The position numbers and the translations under genes were made by a program. The notes under the pieces were generated by a model, which saw only the letters and a list, made by a program, of their open reading frames with translations, did no database searches and was not told the DNA's origin. DNA of 19,142 bases from Pseudomonadota bacterium (lineage in GTDB: Bacteria; Pseudomonadota; Alphaproteobacteria; Rhizobiales; Kaistiaceae). Each line of letters opens with the position of its first letter. Positions within the stretch are counted from its first letter, which is position 1. Shown here piece after piece: positions 8,093-15,737 of this stretch. Where the stretch lies: contig JAEWAD010000303.1 in the NCBI GenBank assembly GCA_023391905.1, forward strand, positions 1 to 19,142, given 5' to 3'.

Positions 8093-9255
8093 CTGGTCTC
8101 GCCAGAGCGCGCGACAAGTCGGGTATCCACGTTGTTCTCGAGCAGGAAGGCGCGGGTTTCGTCATAGACGCCGCGCCAGGCCGCGTTGAAGGCGTCGAAG
8201 CGGCCCTGGTCCCAGTAGTCCTCCAGCACGAAGGCGGTGTCGCCGAAGACGTCGTAGCTGGGGATGCGGTAGGTCTCGGCGAACTCCGCCGTGCGGCTGT
8301 CATAGGTGACGTAGATCGACGGCACGCCATTCGCGAGCGCCATCAGGTTGCCGTGCAGGCGGTAGCCGAGCACGAGGTCCATGCGCCGCACCAGCGCCTC
8401 GTAGTCGGCGACGACGTCGGAATAGAACAGCCGCTCGCGGTAGAGCGTTTCCATGGCGTCGTCGAAATACCACTGCGCGGCCCAGCCATTGGCGCGCAGC
8501 GCCGCGATCGCCTCCTCCTTCTGCGCGTCGGTGCCGAGGACGATCTTCTTCTCCTCCACTTCGCCCTGCGCCATCAGCGTGGTGTCGAAGCGGTTGGCGA
8601 GCGTCTTCACGAAATCGCGGTGGAAGGTCAGGTAGCGCTGGATGTCCTGCGCATAGGTGGGCGACACCTCGCGCCGGATCGTGAGCCCGACCTTCTCGAC
8701 GTCGGCGAGCGGCGGCAGCGTGATCCTGAGGTCGGGATCGAGCTTCCGGAATGCGGTCGGGCAACCGATGATCCGCACATTGTCGATGCCGAGATCGGAG
8801 AGAACCTGCGCCGAGAACGCCCCGCGCACGCCGATCGACGTGCTGAGATCGGCCATCGTACGCAGCACCTCGACGGTTTGATCGGAGAGTTCGAGCTTCC
8901 CGCGCACCGGCGCCTGCGCGCCGATGCCGAAGGCGAGCACCGGCAGGCCCAGCTTCCGGAGCACCGCGGCCGTGTCGTGCCACTGCATCTCGCCATGCAC
9001 GTAGTTCGAACCGCGCAGCATGACGTAGTCATATTCCTCGCGCAGACGATCGAGCGAGGCCCAGTCGGGATTGTTGATCTCGAGGACGCCGATCTTCTCG
9101 AAGTTCAGCAATTTCAGCGAGGAGTCGAAGACGAACGCGTCGCCGATGTTGTGGTAGTTGCCGATCGAGCGCTGGATGTTCTGGTACTGGTACCAGCGTA
9201 CGCAATCGTGATCGTAGATTTCGCCTGACGGAATCATCACCAGCAAACGTGCCAT
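8065..9255 (-). CDS. Polysaccharide pyruvyl transferase family protein
   Basis: This 396-aa cytoplasmic enzyme resembles the polysaccharide pyruvyl transferase family (CsaB/WcaK/ExoV type), members of which transfer pyruvate from phosphoenolpyruvate to a sugar as a ketal. Supporting motifs are the N-terminal GDAFVFDSSLKLL region (38-50), VMLRGSNYVHGE (78-89), LAFGIGAQAP (107-116), SIGVRGAFSAQVL (140-152), IIGCPTAF (162-169) and, most telling, LVLGYRLHGNLMALANGVPSI (from 294), the RLHG...A...G.P signature of the family. Some family members have other activities, so pyruvylation is likely but not proven. The frame stays open upstream to 10140, but ATG 9255 is chosen: it has AGAAGGAG just upstream, conserved sequence starts there, and the upstream part overlaps the GT4 gene in another frame. 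It lies 59 nt after the GT4 gene and 26 nt before the RTX gene. A relic of its 3' end recurs at 5962. Confidence 0.87.
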   Translation of the reverse strand: MARLLVMIPSGEIYDHDCVRWYQYQNIQRSIGNYHNIGDAFVFDSSLKLLNFEKIGVLEINNPDWASLDRLREEYDYVMLRGSNYVHGEMQWHDTAAVLRKLGLPVLAFGIGAQAPVRGKLELSDQTVEVLRTMADLSTSIGVRGAFSAQVLSDLGIDNVRIIGCPTAFRKLDPDLRITLPPLADVEKVGLTIRREVSPTYAQDIQRYLTFHRDFVKTLANRFDTTLMAQGEVEEKKIVLGTDAQKEEAIAALRANGWAAQWYFDDAMETLYRERLFYSDVVADYEALVRRMDLVLGYRLHGNLMALANGVPSIYVTYDSRTAEFAETYRIPSYDVFGDTAFVLEDYWDQGRFDAFNAAWRGVYDETRAFLLENNVDTRLVARSGETRRADMLQVA

Positions 9256-9314
9256 ACCGGTCTCCTTCTCCCCCCAGGGATGCGCCCCTTTGCGGGCTGC
9301 TTGCGCGCTTGTCA

Positions 9315-10628
9315 TCACGCGAGTTCGTGCCGTGCGGCGGGGCTTTCGCCCCGCGGCTGATGGCCGTCGAGAATGGCGCGGTAAAGCGCCAGATGTTGCT
9401 CGGCACTGTCGACATGGCCGATGGGCCGGCGCATGGTCTGGCGCAGGCCCTCCCACATGGAGCCGTCCGACAGCACGTCGACGAAGCGGTCGGCGAGATC
9501 CTCGGGACTGCCGACGCGGAAGTGCAGCCCGTCCTGGCCGTTGCGCACCTTCTCCGCCATGCCGCCGATATTGCTGCAGAGCAGCGGCCGCCCGTGGAAC
9601 AGCGCCTCCTCGATCACGACCGGCGAGTTCTCCCACCAGATCGAGGGCACGACGACCCAGTCGACCGTCTGCATGAGCTCGGGCATCTCCGCGTTCTGGT
9701 AGGAACCGTAGAAGCGGACGCGACTGCCGGCGTCCTCGATCAGCCGCCGCATCCGCGCCTGGAATTCGGGCGGCTGGAATTCGAGGTTGGCGCCGAAGAT
9801 CATCAGCCTGGAATCCTCGCCCCAGATCCTCTCCGGCACGCGCGCCACCGCGTCGATCAGCACATCGACACCCTTGAAGGGCGTCATCTGGCCGAAATAG
9901 GCGAAGCGGCTGCGGCGCTGCTCGCTGCCCGGAAGCGTGCGCGGCGGCGCCGGCTGGTCCACCGCCAGCCCGTTCTCGATGACGAACAGGCGGTCGGGCG
10001 ACAGTCCCCAATCGGCATAGCGCTGCGCCAGGAAGGCGCTCGGCGAGACGTAGGCGTCGGCCAGCTCCAGCATCGAGCGCACGAAGCGCTCGCGCTTCAG
10101 GAAGCGCGACGGAGCGATGTCCGGGAAGCAGGCGTGGCAATCCGTCGGCGAGGCGCGGCGGCAGAGCTGCGATCCCTTGGTCTTCACCATCTGGCCGTGA
10201 TGGTGGCAGACCGACAGGAACTCGTGGAAGGTGACCACCAGCGCCGCGTCCGGCAGCGCCTCGCGCACCGCATAGAGCGCCTCCAGCCCGAGCCCCAGCA
10301 CATGATGGAAATGCACCACATGCGGCCGGAGATCACGAACGAAGCGCACGAGATCGCGCTGGATGTCGTCGGTGTTCCGGTTCGACAGGAAGAAGTGATC
10401 GTAGTCGTCGCTGTGGAACAGGATGTCGGACGCGCTCTGGCGCAGGCTCATCAGCGCCGTGCCGGCGTGGCGGGGCGTCGGCGAGCCGACCCGAGCCAGA
10501 TAGACCGAGCGGGTGCCGGCCAGCGCATTCAGCCCCTTGTGCAGGTTGTGCGAGGCGATCTCGGCCCCGCCGAGCGAGAGGCTCGGATGGCCGTGGCTGA
10601 CCACGAGGACGCGCAATTCCTCGCTCAT
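9315..10628 (-). CDS. Glycosyltransferase family 4 with Cys-cluster insert
   Basis: This 437-aa GT-B retaining glycosyltransferase has a GGAE motif at 20-23, VVHFHHVLGLG (104-114), YVSPSAF (193-199), FAYFGQMTPFKG (242-253, donor-site lysine K252) and a C-terminal GT4 core with PSIWWENSPVVIEEAL (328-343), the E-x7-E donor signature (E333/E341). An unusual insert after HEFLSV contains C141, C156, C164 and C167 with spacing C-x14-C-x7-C-x2-C, identical to that in the other GT4 of the locus. It has no transmembrane segment, so it is cytosolic or membrane-peripheral. Donor and acceptor are unknown. The start at 10628 overlaps the upstream stop in ATGA, implying translational coupling; the open frame upstream to 10895 is a shadow of the preceding gene. 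The C-terminal tail after about 425 is unconserved. Confidence 0.9.
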   Translation of the reverse strand: MSEELRVLVVSHGHPSLSLGGAEIASHNLHKGLNALAGTRSVYLARVGSPTPRHAGTALMSLRQSASDILFHSDDYDHFFLSNRNTDDIQRDLVRFVRDLRPHVVHFHHVLGLGLEALYAVREALPDAALVVTFHEFLSVCHHHGQMVKTKGSQLCRRASPTDCHACFPDIAPSRFLKRERFVRSMLELADAYVSPSAFLAQRYADWGLSPDRLFVIENGLAVDQPAPPRTLPGSEQRRSRFAYFGQMTPFKGVDVLIDAVARVPERIWGEDSRLMIFGANLEFQPPEFQARMRRLIEDAGSRVRFYGSYQNAEMPELMQTVDWVVVPSIWWENSPVVIEEALFHGRPLLCSNIGGMAEKVRNGQDGLHFRVGSPEDLADRFVDVLSDGSMWEGLRQTMRRPIGHVDSAEQHLALYRAILDGHQPRGESPAARHELA

Positions 10629-12868
10629 GCCGCCACCGCCCGGACCATGGTCGCGATCGTCTCGGACCAGCGTGTCTCGAAGACGACGCGGTCGATGGTG
10701 CGGGCATGCACGTCCCAGGCGTCGCGGTCGGCCTGCCCCTCGGCGCCCAGCATGCGGACGGCCGGCAGCCAGTAGGCGCGGGCGCCGACCTTGGAGAGGC
10801 GGAGCGCCAGGTCCATGCCCTTGGCGCGATTGCCGAGATAGCCCTGCCCGCCCTGCGTCAGGGGCACGATCGCTGATTTCGCCAGCACGCAGCACTCCAG
10901 ATTGGCCATCGGCGTCACCGCCGGCGCGACGTCGTCGAGCGTCGCGACCGGATAGCCGACATAGTTCTCGGAAAGGCCGCCGCCCTCGCCGCCCAGCCGG
11001 TAGCCGGCCCAGCGGATCGAGTCGTCCTCGTAGAGCAGCGCTGGCGAGATGATGACGGAGGAGTCCGTCTCGCGATGCGCGGCGCAGAGCTGGCCGAACC
11101 AGCCCTTGCCGGCCGGCACCAGCGCGCCCGACAGCAGCACGACGCGATCCGTGCGCGCGGCGCCCGCACCGACAGTCAAGGCGTCGAAGACGTCGTTGCA
11201 GCCGCCGACGGCGACGAGATGGAGCGACAGGCCATAGAAATCCGCGAGCCGCCGCGCCTCGCCGCGCAGGCCGGCGATCGCCACCTCCGGCCCCGCCAGA
11301 ATCACCGGCGCGGCACGCACTTCCGGGTCGAGCGCGAGAAGCGCCAGGAGCTGCCCAACATCGGCGGCGTGCTCATCGACCCCGATCACCAGCGTCGTGT
11401 CACCCGAAGCGGTAGCGGCACCGCCCACATGCTCGAGTTTCTCGACGCCGGCCGCCTTCGTCGACGCCGCCGCCACCATCGGGATCAGGTGCCGCTCGAC
11501 GATCTCGGACGCCGCGGCGGCGCGGGCGCTGATCGAGCGCAGCTGCCGCGACACCGCCTCGCGATAGGTGACCCGCTTCGGCACGATCGGCAGATAGGCC
11601 GGCGGCGCATGCGGAATGGAAAGCTCGACATAGATCGGCGCGCTGCCGTCCGCGTCGAAATCCGGGATGAACACCGTGAAGCCGTGCGCATGATGGGCGT
11701 GGTCGAAGCGAGCCTGGAAGGGCGGCTTGCCGTCGAACGCCGCCGACACGTCGGGCCGGTCGACCCGGCTCCAGACTTCCGACAACTCGATCGCCACCTG
11801 CCGACGCTTGAGCTTGATGCCCTCGACGCGCCGGTCGGGGTCGAGGAACCAGCCGGAGAGGAGGAGGCCGCCCTGCTCGACGCGGAGTGCGTGATCGATC
11901 GCCATGCGGACGGGCAGCGCCAGGCCGGAGACCGTGTCGAGCCCCTCATAGCGGTAGGCGGCGTCGCGCAGGCGGCCGACCACCTCGGCCGAGCCGCGGA
12001 TCTTGGGCAGGATGGCGCGGGCGAAGCCCGGCGTATCGCGCGGCGGCGCCAGCAGGCGCTGCTCGTAGACATCGGAGTACCGCCAGCCGTCGCGGCCGCG
12101 AAAATAGACCCGCTGCATGCCGAACGGATCGATCGGATCGGGCGCCACCAGCAGCGCGGCGAAACCCTTGCCCTTGCTGTTCAGGTCCTGCCGGTCGAAG
12201 GCCGCGCCGGTGCACTCGGCGATCTGGGCGGTCGCACCTGAGATCAACACCCGGCTCACGCCGGACCGTACGTCGGACGACCACCCCTGGACGTAGACGT
12301 CGCCATCCTCGAACGCGCCGATGATCTCGATGAAGCCGTCCGGCTTGGCGCTGGCCTCGACGAAAGCCGTCATGGCGGCGAGCTTGCGGCGGCTCATCGG
12401 CCCCTGGCTCAGCATTGCGACGATGGCGTCAATCACCGCCGGCAGATGCGCGTCGGCGAGGCCCGTCAGCACGGTGGCGAGCGCGGCGGGACGCATCACC
12501 TCCGGGGCGACGCGATAGGCCCCGGCCCTGCCCTGGGCCCGGAACGCCAGCGCGCCCAGCCGCTCGCCCTTGAGCGCGCCGGTGAAAACGAGCCCGACGA
12601 AGCCGTGCGACCCTCGCCCCTTCGGATCGGCGAGCGGCCAGCTCACCACGGGCGCCTTGCCCGGCAGGGCCGGATCGCCGTTCAGCATGACGGCCTGCGC
12701 GCCATTCATCGGAGCTCCGGCGCCCAGCACCAGCACGAAGCTTTCGTTGATCGGACAGGCGATCAGGCCCTCGGTGACGGACGCAGCGACTCCGCCATCC
12801 GACCGCGACGGCGGCCTGGGCGTGCGCCCCGCCTTCGTCTCGTGCCCCGTCTCACCGTCCTGGATCAT
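10625..12868 (-). CDS. Multidomain protein with two GW-type modules and degenerate GT2-like C-terminus
   Basis: This 747-aa protein has no close recognisable family. A disordered polar N-terminus (1-33) leads to an uncharacterised alpha/beta region (34-170). Next is a beta-rich module (about 176-272) with VYVQGWSSDV, IAECTGAAFDRQDL and GKGFAALL, and a second such module (about 320-432) with LLLSGWFLDPDRRVEGI and HGFTVFIPDF. The C-terminal part (490-712) looks like a GT-A fold: TTLVIGVDE, VVLLSGALVPAGKGWF, ALLYEDDSIRWAGYRL and AKGMDLALRLSKVGARAYWLP align with the 752-aa GT2 protein of the locus. The metal-binding D of NSD is replaced (LLSGALVP) and the EDSD acid/base motif is replaced by AKGMD, so it may be a non-catalytic partner. 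GGAG precedes the ATG at 12868, 15 nt after the upstream stop. It ends in an ATGA overlap with the next GT4. Confidence 0.8.
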   Translation of the reverse strand: MIQDGETGHETKAGRTPRPPSRSDGGVAASVTEGLIACPINESFVLVLGAGAPMNGAQAVMLNGDPALPGKAPVVSWPLADPKGRGSHGFVGLVFTGALKGERLGALAFRAQGRAGAYRVAPEVMRPAALATVLTGLADAHLPAVIDAIVAMLSQGPMSRRKLAAMTAFVEASAKPDGFIEIIGAFEDGDVYVQGWSSDVRSGVSRVLISGATAQIAECTGAAFDRQDLNSKGKGFAALLVAPDPIDPFGMQRVYFRGRDGWRYSDVYEQRLLAPPRDTPGFARAILPKIRGSAEVVGRLRDAAYRYEGLDTVSGLALPVRMAIDHALRVEQGGLLLSGWFLDPDRRVEGIKLKRRQVAIELSEVWSRVDRPDVSAAFDGKPPFQARFDHAHHAHGFTVFIPDFDADGSAPIYVELSIPHAPPAYLPIVPKRVTYREAVSRQLRSISARAAAASEIVERHLIPMVAAASTKAAGVEKLEHVGGAATASGDTTLVIGVDEHAADVGQLLALLALDPEVRAAPVILAGPEVAIAGLRGEARRLADFYGLSLHLVAVGGCNDVFDALTVGAGAARTDRVVLLSGALVPAGKGWFGQLCAAHRETDSSVIISPALLYEDDSIRWAGYRLGGEGGGLSENYVGYPVATLDDVAPAVTPMANLECCVLAKSAIVPLTQGGQGYLGNRAKGMDLALRLSKVGARAYWLPAVRMLGAEGQADRDAWDVHARTIDRVVFETRWSETIATMVRAVAA

Positions 12869-12883
12869 GCCGTCTCGCTCCGG

Positions 12884-13627
12884 TCAGTTCAGAAAGGCGG
12901 CGAGCGTCGCGCCGGCGCCGACGACGATGCCGACCAGGGTCGCCATCACCAGCATCAGCGGCCTCAGCTCACCGCGCCCGCGCTTGGAGAGCGCGTCGAT
13001 GCGGCCCTCCAGGCCCGCCACGATGCCGTCGAAGCGCATCAGGAAGATTTCGAGTTCCGACAGGCGATTGACGATCTCGGACTGCGTCGTCTCGATCTGG
13101 TCGATCTGGGCGGGCGAGGCATCGGCCCCGCGCGGCGCGCCATCGCCCTCGGTCGTCGCGCGCTGCACACCGCGCTGGTTCAGCTGCAGCTGGCGCTGCG
13201 CCGCCATCAGGATCTCGAGCTTCTCCAGCACGCGCGTCAGCGGCGCCGCGATCAGCGCCTCGGCGGCCTGTTCGTCCAGCGTCGGCGCATAGAGGATGCG
13301 CTCCTCGCCGGTCGGCGACACGGCGACGATCGAAAGGTCGCGCTGGCGCGCCGCCACGCTCTCCGGCAGCGGAATGTCGAAGGCGTGCTGGCCGTCGCCG
13401 ACACCGTTGCGGCGAAGATCCGAGCGCAGCTTGTCGGCCGTCACCTCGGCGATCTTCTGTGCCCCAAGCGAGACGATGACCTGCATGCGGGCGTTGGGGT
13501 GGCTGCGGTCGAAGGCCCAGCCATAGAGACGGCCATTGTCGATCGCGTCGACACGGCCGGTCACGCCGAGCGGCGCGTCTCCGGCGTCGGGCTTCTGCGG
13601 CAGGGGAATGGCTTCGGCGGCTGACAT
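12884..13627 (-). CDS. GW-module protein with coiled coil and C-terminal membrane anchor
   Basis: This 247-aa protein is of unrecognised family as a whole. Residues 21-115 form a beta-rich module with GVTGRVDAIDNGRLYGWAFD, AEVTADKLRSDLRRNGVGDG and HAFDIPLP, of the kind found appended to bacterial glycosyltransferases and also seen in its operon neighbours. A helical region follows (119-150), then a low-complexity linker (151-172) and a heptad-like coiled coil (174-216). A single hydrophobic segment at 222-245 (LMLVMATLVGIVVGAGATLAAF) ends two residues before the stop. With no signal peptide this is a tail-anchored arrangement, with the module expected on the cytoplasmic side. The ATG at 13627 has a perfect AAGGAGG 6 nt upstream and lies 11 nt after the preceding GT4 stop; the open frame further upstream overlaps that gene. 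A scaffold role for the locus glycosyltransferases is inferred, not shown. Confidence 0.85.
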   Translation of the reverse strand: MSAAEAIPLPQKPDAGDAPLGVTGRVDAIDNGRLYGWAFDRSHPNARMQVIVSLGAQKIAEVTADKLRSDLRRNGVGDGQHAFDIPLPESVAARQRDLSIVAVSPTGEERILYAPTLDEQAAEALIAAPLTRVLEKLEILMAAQRQLQLNQRGVQRATTEGDGAPRGADASPAQIDQIETTQSEIVNRLSELEIFLMRFDGIVAGLEGRIDALSKRGRGELRPLMLVMATLVGIVVGAGATLAAFLN

Positions 13628-13638
13628 GGCAACCTCCT

Positions 13639-14901
13639 TCAGGCTTGGACGGGTTGGCGCGCGAGCGCTTCGAAGAGCGCCAGATAGTCTCCGGCGACGT
13701 CGTCGATCGTCGGCGGAGGTCGCGCCGCCTCGGCGAGGCGCTGCCAGAGTTCGGGGTCGCCGGCGGCCTGGCGCATGGCGCGGGCGAGATCGATCGGATC
13801 GTCGGGCGCGACCGTCAGGCCGTTGACGTCGTGCTCGACCATCTCGGCCATGCCGCCAATGCCGGAGACGATGACGGGCCGCCCCTGCTGCTGTGCCTCC
13901 TGGATGACCAGCGGCGCGTTCTCCCACCAGATCGACGGCACCACGACCCAGTCGACCGCCGCCATCAGGCGCGGCACGTCCTCGCGCCGGTAGGCGCCAC
14001 GGCGCACGACCTGCGCGCTCGTGCGCTGGAAGCGCTCGTCGAGCTCGGTCTTGAAGGCATCGGCCTGGAACGGCGTCCCGCCATGCACCCGCAGCTCGAA
14101 ATCGACGCCGGCATCAATCAGGCGCTCCGCCGCGTCGAGCAGAACGGTGCCGCCCTTCCACGGGTTCAGATTGCCGAAATACCCGAAGACGTTGCGCGGT
14201 GCGTCGGCTCCGCGCGGCCGCGAAGGGATCGCGCCCGGCTCCGGCTGCCCGTTGGCGATGACGTCGATCCGGTCCGCGTCGAGGCCCCAGGCGATGAAAC
14301 GATCCCTCAGGAAGTTGCTTGGAGATACGAAGCGGTCGACGGTCGAAAGCAGCGTCTTCAGATAGCGCTCGCGCAGCAGGAACTGGTCGGCGCCGACCTC
14401 GGGAAAGCAGCCATGGCAGCGATCCGGCGAGGCGCCGTGGCAGCGTTCGCGGCCGCTGGTGCGCATCATCAGCCCGTCATGGGCGCAGATCAGGTAGTAG
14501 TCGTGCAGCGTCATCACAATGCGCGCCTTCGGCAGCACGCGCCGCACCAGAGCCGGGAATTCCGCGCCGATCAAAAGCAGATGGTGGATGTGCACGACAT
14601 CCGGCCGGAACTCGGCCAGCAGTTCCTCGAGGTCCGGGATGACGCCGTAGAGATCGACCTGGCTCATGAAGAAGCGGTCGAAATGGCCGGCCCAGAGCAG
14701 GATCTCGTCCTGGCCGTTGCCGATGCCCTGGAAGCTGGTGCCAGGTTTCTCGTCGCGGTGCAGCCGGTTGGTGGCGCCAAGGAACAACGCCTCGGCGCCA
14801 CGACGCTGATAGGCGCGGAACAGATCGTGCGCGAAGATCTCGGTCCCGCCGGGATGCAGGTCCGGATGGTTGTGGGCGACGACGAGGATGCGTTCAGCCA
14901 T
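13639..14901 (-). CDS. Glycosyltransferase family 4 with Cys-cluster insert
   Basis: This 420-aa GT-B glycosyltransferase has a GGTE motif at 18-21, VVHIHHLLLIGAEFP (102-116), FVSPSNFLRDRF (191-202), VFGYFGNLNPWKGG (238-251, donor lysine K249) and PSIWWENAPLVIQEAQQQGRP (from 322) with the GT4 E-x7-E pair E327/E335. Between the two Rossmann domains, HDYYLICAHDG introduces C139, then C154, C162 and C165: the same C-x14-C-x7-C-x2-C pattern as the other GT4 here, ending in CFPE. The two GT4 proteins are alike over their whole length and are paralogues. No membrane segment is present. The ATG at 14901 follows the methyltransferase stop by 2 nt with AAGGTGG as ribosome site; the longer open frame upstream (to 15441) is a shadow of the methyltransferase gene. 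Sugar specificity is unknown. Confidence 0.91.
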   Translation of the reverse strand: MAERILVVAHNHPDLHPGGTEIFAHDLFRAYQRRGAEALFLGATNRLHRDEKPGTSFQGIGNGQDEILLWAGHFDRFFMSQVDLYGVIPDLEELLAEFRPDVVHIHHLLLIGAEFPALVRRVLPKARIVMTLHDYYLICAHDGLMMRTSGRERCHGASPDRCHGCFPEVGADQFLLRERYLKTLLSTVDRFVSPSNFLRDRFIAWGLDADRIDVIANGQPEPGAIPSRPRGADAPRNVFGYFGNLNPWKGGTVLLDAAERLIDAGVDFELRVHGGTPFQADAFKTELDERFQRTSAQVVRRGAYRREDVPRLMAAVDWVVVPSIWWENAPLVIQEAQQQGRPVIVSGIGGMAEMVEHDVNGLTVAPDDPIDLARAMRQAAGDPELWQRLAEAARPPPTIDDVAGDYLALFEALARQPVQA

Positions 14902-14903
14902 CG

Positions 14904-15737
14904 TCACCCCACCTTCTCGGCAACCAGGATATCCTGGTAGTGCGCCGCCGGCTGGCCACGCCAGTGGCCGAGGCTCTTCAGGCAGAGCGAGAGACCGAAG
15001 CCCTGGATCAGCCGTTCGAAGAAGCCGTCGTCGAAGCCGACCGCGCCGAGCGGCGCCGTCCGGTCGACGAGCCAGGCCGGCCCCTCGCCCTCGCGCTTGA
15101 ACTGCAGGCGGGGATCGCGCTGCGGCAGCGCGCTTTGAGCCGTCTCGTCGAGCACGAAGGCCGTGATGAACAGCCGGCCGCCCGGCGCCAGCAGCCGCCG
15201 CGCCTCGCGCACATAGGCGGCGATCTCGCGCGGCGGCAGATGCGTCGCCACCGAGACCATGAAGATGAAGTCGAAGCTCTCCGGCTCGAACGGCAGGCGC
15301 AACGCCTCGCCCTTGATCGTGCCCTTCGGATTGTAGATGTGATGGGCGACGTCGATCGTGTCGAAACGGAAATTGTCGTAGACCGGCGTGATGTGCTCGC
15401 GGCACCAGGCCACGCCCTGCGCCACCGGATCGACGCCCCAATAGGCGCCGGCCTGCGTCATGTACTGGGTCAGCGGCACGGCGATGCGGCCGATGCCGCT
15501 GCCGATGTCGAGCACGCGATCGTCCGGCAGGATGCCGCCCAGCCGTACCAGATGGCCGAGGAACTCGGATCCGATCGCGCGGTAGTCGCCGTCGCCGACA
15601 AAGATGCTGTCGATCGTCGGCTCGGGCAGGAAGCGGTTGGCCTGCACGCTTTGCTGCAGCCAGGCGAGCCGCGCCTCGTCGAAATCCGGTCGCGCCGGCG
15701 TCCCCGCCACGGCCTTCAGCGCCACAGCCGCCGTCAT
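14904..15737 (-). CDS. Class I SAM-dependent methyltransferase
   Basis: This 277-aa cytosolic protein has a standard Rossmann methyltransferase core: VLDIGSGIGRIAVPL (75-89, SAM motif I), the acidic residue at the end of beta2 in YWGVDPVA (99-106, D103), LRLPFEPESFDFIFMVSVATHLPP (146-169, motif IV region) and ARRLLAPGGRLFITAFVLD (179-197). The first 60 residues are helical and precede the core. The C-terminal part carries WLVDRTAPLGAVGF and ends QDILVAEKVG. The acceptor is not evident; within this operon a sugar O-methylation or glycan end-capping methylation is the simplest guess. It starts at 15737 by an ATGA overlap with the upstream GT2 gene and stops 2 nt before the GT4 start, so coupling on both sides is tight. 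Confidence 0.9.
   Translation of the reverse strand: MTAAVALKAVAGTPARPDFDEARLAWLQQSVQANRFLPEPTIDSIFVGDGDYRAIGSEFLGHLVRLGGILPDDRVLDIGSGIGRIAVPLTQYMTQAGAYWGVDPVAQGVAWCREHITPVYDNFRFDTIDVAHHIYNPKGTIKGEALRLPFEPESFDFIFMVSVATHLPPREIAAYVREARRLLAPGGRLFITAFVLDETAQSALPQRDPRLQFKREGEGPAWLVDRTAPLGAVGFDDGFFERLIQGFGLSLCLKSLGHWRGQPAAHYQDILVAEKVG

Noticed and set aside
6026..8167. A very long open frame on the plus strand (713 codons) opposite the 675-aa RTX gene
   Set aside because: The 27-bp periodic, GC-rich RTX code keeps the antisense frame open by composition alone. The predicted peptide is a monotonous Val/Ala/Glu/Asp series with no domain or ribosome site.
8065..10140. Apparent 691-aa fusion ahead of the pyruvyl transferase
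   Set aside because: The first 295 codons are an out-of-frame reading of the GT4 gene. Family similarity and a good Shine-Dalgarno both begin at ATG 9255.
13639..15441. Apparent 600-aa extended GT4, and similar N-terminal extensions at 9315-10895, 12884-13927 and 2243-2884
   Set aside because: For the first three, the extra codons overlap the upstream gene in another frame; for 2243-2884 they run into the intergenic gap. All are Arg/Gly/Pro-rich, and internal ATGs with ribosome sites coincide with the start of conserved sequence.
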